From assembly GCA_029251165.1 (NCBI GenBank), contig JAQXDW010000120.1, positions 1 through 47,952 on the forward strand: a stretch of 47,952 nt of DNA, written 5' to 3'. The notes under the pieces are model-generated. The model ran no database searches. It saw only the letters and a list, made by a program, of their open reading frames with translations, and was not told the DNA's origin. The DNA comes from Myxococcota bacterium. GTDB lineage: Bacteria > Myxococcota_A > UBA796. The position numbers and the translations under genes were made by a program. Positions 17,151 to 23,963 of this stretch are shown here, in pieces (the stretch's first letter is position 1; every line of letters starts with the position of its first letter).

Positions 17151-18701
17151 TTACTTCCTGAACATCTGGAGCATGCGGTGCGTGACGAGGAAGCCACCAG
17201 CGATGTTGATGGTGGCAACCAGGATGGCAACAGCGCCCAGAATGGCCGCCGTGTTCATCTCTCCGGACCCCGCCTGGAGCAGGCCGCCGACCAGGATGAT
17301 GCCGCTGATGGCATTGGTCACGCTCATGAGGGGAGTGTGCAGCGCCGGGCTGACATTCCAGATCAGCTGCCAGCCGACCACACAGGCCAGGGCAAACACG
17401 GTGAAGTGCTGGATAAAGTCCTGAGGAGCAAACATGCCGATGCCGCACAGCGCGACCGCAGCCGTCAGCCCAAGGACCCCCTGGAGTCGACGCTCGGGGA
17501 GGTTGTCGACGACCACCGGAGCGGTCTGGGCCGCCTCAGCGACGACCTCTGGCTCCGGCGGGGGTGGCGGCGGCGCCTTTCGCGGCGGAGGCGGCAAGAC
17601 CTCACCGGCATGCACAAACAGCGCACCGCGAACGACCTCATCCTCCGCGTCGATGTGAAAGCCCTCCGCCTTGCCCATGTCCGAGAGGAGGTGGACGAGG
17701 TTGTTGGCGAAGAAGAGGCTGGAGACCGGCGCCATTCGGCTGGGCAGGTCGGTGTAGCCGATGATGGTCACGCCGTGCTTGACGGTGACCTCGTGGGGAA
17801 CAGTGCCCTCACAGTTGCCGCCGTTCTGGGCGGCGAGGTCGACCACCACGCTGCCGGACTTGAGGATCTGGAGCATGTCCTCCTTGACCAGGATCGGGGC
17901 CCGACGCCCGGGGATGAGTGCGGTGGTGATGATGACATCGACCTCCTTGCACTGCTCTCGGAACAGGGCCATCTCCGCTGCGATGAACGCCTCGGACATC
18001 ACCTTGGCGTAGCCGCCGCCGCCGTCTCCTTCCTCCTCGAATTCCAGCTCCAGGAAGGCCGCGCCCATGCTCTGGACCTGCTCCTTGACCTCAGGGCGGG
18101 TGTCGAAGGCCCGCACCTCAGCACCAAGCGCACGTGCAGCACCGATCGCCGCGAGTCCGGCCACACCGGCACCGATGACGAGCACCCGGGCCGGCGGCGT
18201 CTTGCCAGCGGCAGTCATCTGTGGTCCGAAGAAGCCGGAGTAGGCACCCGATGCCTCGACCACCGCCCGATATCCAGCGATGTTCGCCATCGAGCTGAGC
18301 ACATCGAGCTTCTGTGCGCGGGTGATGCGGGGCACACCGTTGAGCGCCAGCGCGCTGGCGCCGGTTTCGGCAATCTCAGCGAGCAGCGCGTCGTCCCGGT
18401 CCATGATGCAGACCAGGGTGGTCTTCTCGCTCAGCAGCGAGATCTCTGAGGCACCCAGCGACGGCGACGCCATTGGCTGGTTGACCTTCAGCACAATGTC
18501 AGCTGACCAGATCTCCTGGACATCGTCGGTCGTCTGCGCTCCGGCTGCGGTGTAGTCCGCATCCGAGATGCCCGCGCCTGCTCCCGCCCCGGCCTGAACC
18601 GTGACGGAGAAGCCTTGCTTGATGAGTCGCTTGACCGAGTCTGGCGTGGCTGCCACTCGACGTTCGCCCAGCAGTACCTCCGTGGGTACACCAATCTGCA
18701 T
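17151..18701 (-). CDS. pntA: NAD(P) transhydrogenase subunit alpha (full-length type)
   Basis: The 516-residue NAD(H)-binding subunit of transhydrogenase. The AlaDh/PNT N-terminal domain begins MQIGVPTEVLLGERRVAATP. The NAD-binding Rossmann motif is VIGAGVAGLAAIGAARALGA around the middle, with the RMAPVSS-type PSRMAPVSSLFFANN region after it. A Pro-rich linker (PPPPRKAPPPPPPEPE) then leads to three or four C-terminal membrane helices (LTAAVALCGIGMF, FTVFALACVVGWQLIWN, ISGIILVGGLL, AAILGAVAILVATINIAGGF). This is the fused E. coli-type alpha subunit rather than the split PntAA/PntAB form. GGGGA lies about 6 nt before the ATG. It is first in the pntAB operon and divergent from mazG across a 63-bp gap. 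Confidence 0.96.
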   Translation of the reverse strand: MQIGVPTEVLLGERRVAATPDSVKRLIKQGFSVTVQAGAGAGAGISDADYTAAGAQTTDDVQEIWSADIVLKVNQPMASPSLGASEISLLSEKTTLVCIMDRDDALLAEIAETGASALALNGVPRITRAQKLDVLSSMANIAGYRAVVEASGAYSGFFGPQMTAAGKTPPARVLVIGAGVAGLAAIGAARALGAEVRAFDTRPEVKEQVQSMGAAFLELEFEEEGDGGGGYAKVMSEAFIAAEMALFREQCKEVDVIITTALIPGRRAPILVKEDMLQILKSGSVVVDLAAQNGGNCEGTVPHEVTVKHGVTIIGYTDLPSRMAPVSSLFFANNLVHLLSDMGKAEGFHIDAEDEVVRGALFVHAGEVLPPPPRKAPPPPPPEPEVVAEAAQTAPVVVDNLPERRLQGVLGLTAAVALCGIGMFAPQDFIQHFTVFALACVVGWQLIWNVSPALHTPLMSVTNAISGIILVGGLLQAGSGEMNTAAILGAVAILVATINIAGGFLVTHRMLQMFRK

Positions 18702-18764
18702 TTCAATCCCCGCGTCTTGTGGGCGTGCATGGTATCAGGCGCCTTGAAGAACCGGAGCCCAACC

Positions 18765-19538
18765 GTGTCCAACATCCTAAACCTTGTCGAGACCGTAGCT
18801 GCACTGAGGGCCCCCGGAGGCTGCCCCTGGGACCAGGAGCAGACCCTGGCATCAATGCGACCCTGCCTTCTCGAAGAGGTCTACGAGCTGCTTGACGCCA
18901 TCGACAGGAGCAACGAAGAACTCAGCGAAGAACTGGGAGATGTTCTGTTTGTCGTCCTGCTGCTCTGCCAGATCGGCGCGGATGAGGGGCGCTTCGACTT
19001 CGAGTCCATCGCCGGGCAGGCCAACGAGAAGATGATCGCCCGCCACCCCAGCATGTTTGGCCCCCCGCTAGAGCGCGCAGGGTCTGGTGGAACCATCGCT
19101 CGCTGGGAGCAGCGCAAGGCGACCTTGTCGAAGACCAACGTGCAGCCGCGCTCTCAGCTCGACGGAGTCTCTGCGAGCCTGCCCGCCCTGCTCCACGCAT
19201 TCCGGGTCGGCGAGAAGGCCAGCGCGGTCGGCTTCGACTGGCCGGACGTCACGGGCGCGCTCGACAAGGTCCGAGAGGAGCTGGCGGAGCTGGAGGAGGC
19301 GCTTCAGACGGGAGCGGGAGTGCGCGAAGAGTATGGCGATCTCCTCCTGAGCACAGCGCAGGTGGGCCGCCACATCGGCATGCCTCCGGAGACGGTCCTC
19401 CGCGAAGCCAACAGTCGATTCGCAGAGCGGTTCCGTGGCATGGAGGCGCTTGCAGCATCCGAGGGCATCGATCTGGCCGATGCCGATGCCGAGATGCTCG
19501 ATGCGCTCTGGGAGCGGATCAAGGCTGCCGGCGGCTGA
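18765..19538 (+). CDS. mazG: Nucleoside triphosphate pyrophosphohydrolase MazG
   Basis: A 257-residue MazG, which hydrolyses (d)NTPs to NMP and PPi as nucleotide-pool house-cleaning. Both tandem MazG domains are visible. The first has RAPGGCPWDQEQT, EEVYELLDAI and EELGDVLFVVLLLCQ, giving the metal-binding EExxE and ExxD pairs. The second has KVREELAELEEAL and EEYGDLLLSTAQVGRH. FDWPDVTGALDKV precedes domain two, as in E. coli MazG (about 263 residues). The GTG start at 18765 has GGAG 7 nt upstream and gives the normal N-terminus; an in-frame ATG at 18729 would add 12 residues. fxsA follows 39 bp later. Confidence 0.93.
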   Translation: MSNILNLVETVAALRAPGGCPWDQEQTLASMRPCLLEEVYELLDAIDRSNEELSEELGDVLFVVLLLCQIGADEGRFDFESIAGQANEKMIARHPSMFGPPLERAGSGGTIARWEQRKATLSKTNVQPRSQLDGVSASLPALLHAFRVGEKASAVGFDWPDVTGALDKVREELAELEEALQTGAGVREEYGDLLLSTAQVGRHIGMPPETVLREANSRFAERFRGMEALAASEGIDLADADAEMLDALWERIKAAGG

Positions 19539-19577
19539 TCCCCCTCCCCGACAGCCCGTTTGCGATTACACAGTGTC

Positions 19578-20069
19578 ATGCTCCGCCTGTTCCTGCTGTT
19601 CACCCTTGTCCCCGCCATCGAGCTGTACCTGTTGATGCAGATCGGTGGGCTCATCGGCGTCGCAGAGACCGTCCTGCTCATTGTGCTCACCGGAATCGCC
19701 GGCTCATACATGGCGAAGCGGGAAGGCATGGCGGTGCTCAAGCAGCTCCAGGAAGACGCCCAGAAGGGCATCCCTCCGGCAGACCGGCTCGTCGAGGGAC
19801 TGCTGGTGCTCATCGGCGGGGTGCTGCTGATCACGCCGGGCGTGCTGACCGACTTCTTCGGCTTCTCCCTCATCGCGCCCTGGACCCGCCGCGCCCTCGC
19901 ACCGGCGCTAAAGAAAGCGGTGATGGGCCGGGTGGCGACCGGCGGCAGCATGGGAGGCTTCAGCGCCAGCTTCGGCGCTCCCCGACACGCCGCACCGCCG
20001 CAGAAGCCGGATGCACCAAAGCCCGACGGTCACAGCGACAAGAGCCCGTTCGACCATCCGGTTCTGTAA
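19578..20069 (+). CDS. fxsA: FxsA-family membrane protein
   Basis: A 163-residue inner-membrane protein of the FxsA family, named for suppressing F exclusion of phage T7 in E. coli; its normal role is unclear. It begins MLRLFLLFTLVPAIELYLL, continues with a second hydrophobic segment (VAETVLLIVLTGIAGSYMAKREG), then the conserved PADRLVEGLLVLIGGVLLITPGVLTD region and IAPWTRRAL. The cytoplasmic tail is Pro/Gly-rich and polar, ending HSDKSPFDHPVL. ATG 19578 is preferred over a TTG six codons earlier because it gives the family's usual N-terminus. Its stop codon lies in the first copy of a 17-bp tandem duplication (20067-20100). Confidence 0.88.
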   Translation: MLRLFLLFTLVPAIELYLLMQIGGLIGVAETVLLIVLTGIAGSYMAKREGMAVLKQLQEDAQKGIPPADRLVEGLLVLIGGVLLITPGVLTDFFGFSLIAPWTRRALAPALKKAVMGRVATGGSMGGFSASFGAPRHAAPPQKPDAPKPDGHSDKSPFDHPVL

Positions 20070-20100
20070 GAGACCTCACGCCTTAAGAGACCTCACGCCT
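20067..20100. repeat. Perfect 17-bp tandem duplication across two convergent stop codons
   Basis: TAAGAGACCTCACGCCT occurs twice head to tail (20067-20083 and 20084-20100). The first copy starts with the TAA stop of fxsA. The second contains the TGA stop (20093-20095, minus strand) of the TonB-C gene and its last codons. It looks like a slippage or microduplication event at a gene end. Confidence 0.9.
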
Positions 20101-20464
20101 TCTCGAAGCGAAACCGCAGCACGAAGGTCACCGGTGCAGGCAGGCCATCCTCGCCGATCACCGGCTCGATTCGCCACTTCTTGACGGCCTTCTGAACGCT
20201 GCGATGAAACACCTCTGGGCAGCCCTGGACGGTAGAGGACTCCGGCTTACCGTTGTCTCCGACGAAGACCTGCGCGATGCACTCCTCGTGACGGTGGCCC
20301 TGCTTGTGGGCCTTGCTGGGAAAGTCCGGTGAGGCCTGCTTGAGGATCGTCAGCTCGCCGGGGTGGACAGCCTGGTAGCCCTCGGTCTCAACGAGAAGCT
20401 GCTGGTCGGTGTAGGGGTCGGCAGCTGTGGCGGTGCCTGAGAGCAGCACTGAGAGCAGAACCAT
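20093..20464 (-). CDS. Small periplasmic TonB C-terminal-domain protein
   Basis: A 123-residue secreted protein with signal sequence MVLLSVLLSGTATAADPYTD (cleavage likely after ATA-A). The mature part resembles the TonB/TolA C-terminal fold: ECIAQVFVGDNGKPESSTVQGCPEVFHRSVQKAV (in segments), then KKWRIEPVIGEDGLPAPVTFVLRFRFEK. This matches the usual pattern V..DG.v....v..s.hp.fd.aa..av..wrf.Pa...G.pv. No membrane anchor or Pro-rich spanning region is present, so it is not a complete energy transducer. The conserved Cys pair (ECIAQ and QGCPE) may form a disulfide. The ATG at 20464 has GGAG 6 nt upstream; other ATGs at 20470 and 20488 are less well spaced. Confidence 0.72.
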   Translation of the reverse strand: MVLLSVLLSGTATAADPYTDQQLLVETEGYQAVHPGELTILKQASPDFPSKAHKQGHRHEECIAQVFVGDNGKPESSTVQGCPEVFHRSVQKAVKKWRIEPVIGEDGLPAPVTFVLRFRFEKA

Positions 20465-20506
20465 CGTCATCTCCAGAGTGGCAGACACTGTAGCCTGTTC
20501 ATTTCG

Positions 20507-20582
20507 CTGACAAACGTCAACATGTTCATTGACGTTTGTCAGTGATTCACACTACTGTCACTGACAAACGTCAATGAACATG
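20507..20582. promoter_or_regulatory. Three-copy inverted-repeat operator upstream of the acyltransferase
   Basis: The motif CTGACAAACGTCAA occurs three times in alternating orientation. Copy 1 is at 20507-20520 (plus), copy 2 at 20529-20542 (minus) and copy 3 at 20561-20574 (plus). Copies 2 and 3 sit in a perfect 24-bp inverted repeat (20521-20544 and 20559-20582, 14-bp spacer). Copies 1 and 2 share 14-bp arms with an 8-bp spacer. Each core, TGAC-AAAC-GTCA, is itself a partial palindrome typical of dimeric repressor sites such as those of TetR-family proteins. The array sits between two divergent genes, 42 nt before the acyltransferase ATG. The cognate regulator is not identified. Confidence 0.75.
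20529..20558 (+). promoter_or_regulatory. Possible sigma-70-like promoter inside the operator
   Basis: TTGACG (20529-20534) is followed after 18 bp by TACTGT (20553-20558). The -35 part lies within operator copy 2 and the -10 part lies between copies 2 and 3, which would let a repressor block RNA polymerase. The -10 match is weak, so this is tentative. Confidence 0.35.
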
Positions 20583-20624
20583 ACGTAGAGCGGTTACCTC
20601 GCAGCCCTCACCGGGAGCCATGCC

Positions 20625-21581
20625 ATGTCTCAGTCCACCGCCCCCCGCTCTCGCATCGTCCGCTGGATCCAGGGTGACTCCGGCACGCGCTGGGGCTCTG
20701 GCCCAGAGCAGTACTGCGAAGACTCCAGCCGCGTCCTGTACCGCCGAATGGGACGACTGTTCGGCGACGGCCGGTACTTCGGCCTGAAGGTCGATGGCTG
20801 GGAGAACCTGCCGGAGGATCGCAACGTCCTGGCAGTCTCCAACCACTCCGGCGGCACGACGGTGCTCGATGGGTTTGGTCTCTGGTACGCCTGGCAGCAG
20901 CAGTTCGGCTTCTCCCGCCCCGGACACGCCATGGCCCATGAGATGCTCTTCGCCGCGGACGGGCCGGGGCGGATGTTTGCTCAGCTCGGCGCAGTCCGGG
21001 CAGATCGCAAGATGGCGGTCGAGGTGCTTCGCACGTGGCGGCGCGATCTCATCGTGATGCCAGGCGGAGACCGTGACACCTGGCGCCCCTGGAAGGACCG
21101 CTACAAGGTCAACTTCGCCGGACGAACCGGATACGCGAAGATCGCGATCAAGGCGGGCGTCCCGGTGGTCCCGATCGCCAATGCTGGCGCCCAGAGCACC
21201 CTGATGGTCCTCACCGACGGTGCACCGCTGGCCCGCGCGATGGGGCTGCCGAAGCTGGCACGGGCCGAGATCTTCCCAGTCTCGCTGTCGTTTCCCTGGG
21301 GGCTCACCATCGGTCCCCTCCCCCACCTGCCGCCGCCGACCACGCTCCGCTACAAGATCGGCGCTCCCATCCCACCGCCGATCACGGTCGCAGCCGGCGA
21401 GGAGCCGCCAGCATGGGCCGTCGCACAGCTCGATGCTCAGGTCCAGGCTGCGGTGCAGTCACAGCTCGACGAGCTGAAGGCCGAGTCCCGCCCCCGGCAG
21501 GTCCTCAGACAGCTTCGCCGCCGGAGCACCTCGCTGCGGGACACGGTCCGGGGCGGCGAGGTGCCGCTGGCGGCGAAGTAG
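20625..21581 (+). CDS. Lysophospholipid/diacylglycerol acyltransferase-like protein (LPLAT superfamily)
   Basis: A 318-residue protein of the PlsC/DGAT-like acyltransferase superfamily, which moves acyl groups onto glycerolipids or similar acceptors. Visible motifs are VSNHSGGTTVLDGF (an NHSGG variant of the NHxxxxD active site, about 83-96), MPGGDRDTWRPWKDRYKVNF (about 145-164) with the following AGRTGYAKIAIKAGVPVVPI, and a C-terminal YKIGAPI. The second block resembles the monoacylglycerol acyltransferase-like branch (FPGGxRE...F..R.GF...A...G.PIVP). It is probably peripherally membrane-bound; no strong transmembrane helix is seen. GGGAG lies 7 nt before the ATG. The elaborate operator just upstream implies tight transcriptional control. 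Acceptor unknown; a role in wax or triacylglycerol storage is a guess. Confidence 0.78.
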   Translation: MSQSTAPRSRIVRWIQGDSGTRWGSGPEQYCEDSSRVLYRRMGRLFGDGRYFGLKVDGWENLPEDRNVLAVSNHSGGTTVLDGFGLWYAWQQQFGFSRPGHAMAHEMLFAADGPGRMFAQLGAVRADRKMAVEVLRTWRRDLIVMPGGDRDTWRPWKDRYKVNFAGRTGYAKIAIKAGVPVVPIANAGAQSTLMVLTDGAPLARAMGLPKLARAEIFPVSLSFPWGLTIGPLPHLPPPTTLRYKIGAPIPPPITVAAGEEPPAWAVAQLDAQVQAAVQSQLDELKAESRPRQVLRQLRRRSTSLRDTVRGGEVPLAAK

Positions 21582-21606
21582 GGGCGCGTTCCGCGACGGT
21601 CGCTGG

Positions 21607-22293
21607 CTACTGGGTGAACCCGTTCTTGTTCATGTAGTCGCAGTCTGAGATGCAGTAGGTCGTCGGAAGATCGCTGAAGTACTGCCCACAGACGTAGCCG
21701 CGCGGACACGCCTCCGCGTCGCTGGGGTTGCACTCGGCGAAGCAGTAATCCAGCGTGCAGTACTTCGTCCCGAACGCGACCTCGCTACACGTGAAGCCCG
21801 GATCGCACTGGTTGTCGTTGTTGCAGAACTCGCCGACGTCCCAGTACAGACACTCCATGCCCTGCCCGCAGCCTGCGGAGGGGTTGGTGTAGCTGTGGGA
21901 GCAGGAGTTGCAGTGCGCGCGGCTGTCGGCGTAGCACTCGCCGGTGGTCGTGTCGCAGTACTCACCGATCTCGCAGTCAAGCTCGGTGTCACGGCAGCCG
22001 TAGTCCTCGCAGGTGTTGGTCTGGGTGTTGCAGGCCTCGCCGGCGACACAGTCGATGTCCTCAGAGCATCCGGTCGTGCAGGTGTACGTGGCATCGCAGT
22101 AGTAGCCGAGCGCGCACTCGCTGGACTCAGTGCAGCCGATCTCGATGCACTGCTCCTCAAGGCAGAGGAAGTTGTCCGGACAGTCGGCATTGTTCGCGCA
22201 GGTGCCGTCTTTTGCGTTCTCATTGCCGCCATTGCATGCGGTGACGAGAGCAAGAACAAAGAACAAGACGATGGTGATAAGTGTGCGCTTCAT
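21607..22293 (-). CDS. Cysteine-rich secreted lipoprotein
   Basis: A 228-residue lipoprotein: signal MKRTLITIVLFFVLALVTAC with lipobox VTAC (Cys-20). The mature chain is built of repeated Cys-knot-like units of about 20-25 residues (NADCPDNFLCLEEQC, SSECALGYYCDATYTC, DIDCVAGEACNTQTNTC, DNQCDPGFTCSEV), like the dickkopf/EGF-like repeats common in myxobacterial surface proteins. About 30 cysteines suggest many disulfides and an extracytoplasmic, probably surface, location. The ATG at 22293 has GGGGAG 5 nt upstream. The upstream vWA lipoprotein stops 2 nt before this start, so the pair is translationally coupled and the products may work together. Confidence 0.8.
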   Translation of the reverse strand: MKRTLITIVLFFVLALVTACNGGNENAKDGTCANNADCPDNFLCLEEQCIEIGCTESSECALGYYCDATYTCTTGCSEDIDCVAGEACNTQTNTCEDYGCRDTELDCEIGEYCDTTTGECYADSRAHCNSCSHSYTNPSAGCGQGMECLYWDVGEFCNNDNQCDPGFTCSEVAFGTKYCTLDYCFAECNPSDAEACPRGYVCGQYFSDLPTTYCISDCDYMNKNGFTQ

Positions 22294-22295
22294 CG

Positions 22296-23366
22296 TCACT
22301 CCCCGACGCTATCAGTTGTGTCTTCGCTGCCACAGAAGCCCGCCGGATCACCGTCTCCGCGGTTGTACTTGACGGTGATCTTGCTGTTTGGCGGTGGCAT
22401 GCTTGCGCGATCAAAGACGATCACCCCCTGGACCTCGTCCCCCTCTTCTTGAAGCTCATAGGTCCACTCCCCGGTGTCGCAGTCGATCTCGTAGACGTCT
22501 CCGGCGTCCGAGACGCCGACGATGAGGGAGCCGGGCTCGGGCAGCGCAGAGAGGTAGAAGGTGTCGGTCAGTCGGGAGCTGTTCAGAGACAGCTCCGTGA
22601 CGATGCTCTCGAAGTCATCACCGCAGATGTTGCCGATAAGGCCACCGGTCTGCTCCGCGATGTCGATGTAGCGGCTGCCGACGACCGCCGCAGCCTGCTG
22701 CTGGGGGTTGCAATCGGAGGGATCCTCGACGACCAGCGCGCTGGCGATGACCGACTCTCGACCGCCGCCGGTCTTGGAGTCGCGGAACTCGTTGATGTAG
22801 TCGTTGACCGGCAGGGGGGAGGCGTCCTGCTCATCGCTGACGAAGATGAGCGACAGGTAGGCGTCTTCGCGCAGGAAGCCATTGTTGAACGCACCGGACT
22901 GGGCGTGCTGGAGGGCGAGCCGCGCGCTGCCGAGCCCCATCTCGAATGCGGTCCCGCAGATCCCGACGTTGACGATGTCAGAGAATACGGTGCCAGCGTT
23001 TGCGGTGTCCGGGGTGATGATCTCGTTGTCGACGAGAACACCGGGGGCCGGAATGGCGTTGATCACCTGCTGGGTGCATGGCGGATCGTAGTAGGGGTCG
23101 TACTCGATGGCCTGGAGCGAGGTGGTGGTCACGCCGATCTGGTAGTCAACGTCGCCCTCGATAAAGTAGGTCAAGAACGAGTCGAAGCTGGTCGCAAGCT
23201 TGGTCTGGTAGGGCTCCATGGAGCAGGAGTTGTCGACCACCAGCAGGATGTCCACCTCGCTGGCCTCAAGCTGGTAGAAGATGTCTGCATTCTCCAGCGA
23301 GTAGACCTCATAGTCAGAGCAGCCCATGCTTACTGTCAGGGTGAGGGGCAGCAGTGCTCGGATCAT
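22296..23366 (-). CDS. vWA-domain lipoprotein
   Basis: A 356-residue lipoprotein, signal MIRALLPLTLTVSMGC (Cys-16). A von Willebrand factor A domain fills most of the chain. The metal-ion-dependent adhesion site DNSCS (Asp-45, Ser-47, Ser-49) follows VDILLVV, then SFLTYFIEGDVDYQIGVTTT, and a later LIFVSDEQD strand. vWA domains bind protein ligands through a divalent metal and often act in adhesion or surface-complex assembly. The C-terminal 100 residues carry a separate beta-rich region (LIVGVSDAGDVYEIDCDTGE). GGAGG lies 6 nt before the ATG. It forms a two-gene unit with the Cys-rich lipoprotein that follows. The 235-bp region upstream (23367-23601) holds no gene I can support. Confidence 0.85.
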   Translation of the reverse strand: MIRALLPLTLTVSMGCSDYEVYSLENADIFYQLEASEVDILLVVDNSCSMEPYQTKLATSFDSFLTYFIEGDVDYQIGVTTTSLQAIEYDPYYDPPCTQQVINAIPAPGVLVDNEIITPDTANAGTVFSDIVNVGICGTAFEMGLGSARLALQHAQSGAFNNGFLREDAYLSLIFVSDEQDASPLPVNDYINEFRDSKTGGGRESVIASALVVEDPSDCNPQQQAAAVVGSRYIDIAEQTGGLIGNICGDDFESIVTELSLNSSRLTDTFYLSALPEPGSLIVGVSDAGDVYEIDCDTGEWTYELQEEGDEVQGVIVFDRASMPPPNSKITVKYNRGDGDPAGFCGSEDTTDSVGE

Positions 23367-23601
23367 TGTCAACCTCCAGGTCGGCAGTACTATCGAAGCA
23401 TGCCTGGGCAGGCCAATATAGTCGTTTCTTTCCTCTCTCGTCTCCTGGAGACCGCACATCGACACCACACCGCCACAGCGTCCGCTCTGGGCACGCCGCC
23501 TGGATCGCGGCGTTCTGGTTATCGTTCGGCTGGGTCGGCTGCTGCTCGGCCGCCCCTCAGATGCCACCCTATCCAGGCTCGCTTCAGCGGACCGACCGGG
23601 C

Positions 23602-23877
23602 ATGAGCATCTCGCTGCCGGCGGGCTCCGTCGATTCTCTGCGCGCTGGTCGCACCGCATTTGAGGCGGGCCACTACGCCGATGCCCTCCACCACTTTGGC
23701 ACCATCCTCGAGCACGATCCCGCGCACCCCTGGGCGTGGCATGGGCGCGGTGATGCCCTCCAGCTCCTCGGCTCCTACCCCGAGGCTCTCGCAGCCTACG
23801 AGCGGGCTGCGGCTCTCCAGCCTGACGAGCCGCTTCATCAAGCCGGCATCCACAATGCACTGGCCGCGATGGCATAG
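23602..23877 (+). CDS. Small TPR-repeat protein
   Basis: A 91-residue protein containing two tetratricopeptide repeats: GRTAFEAGHYADALHHFGTI with LEHDPAHPWAWH, then GRGDALQLLGSYPEALAAYE with RAAALQPDEPLHQ. TPRs mediate protein-protein contact. No signal peptide or other domain. It sits 86 bp before ffh in the same direction and is divergent from the vWA lipoprotein. The partner is unknown. Confidence 0.72.
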   Translation: MSISLPAGSVDSLRAGRTAFEAGHYADALHHFGTILEHDPAHPWAWHGRGDALQLLGSYPEALAAYERAAALQPDEPLHQAGIHNALAAMA

Positions 23878-23963
23878 CGCCTGGCCGCGTCGAGACCTTG
23901 TCTCCCCGGCTTGCGGTGTGGATGTTAAGCAAACCGCCGCCATCGACTGAACAGGGAACCCCC

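Noticed and set aside
15671..18449. Long plus-strand open frames opposite pntB and pntA
   Set aside because: His/Asp/Arg-rich translations without motifs, antisense to pntAB whose membrane and Rossmann motifs are clear.
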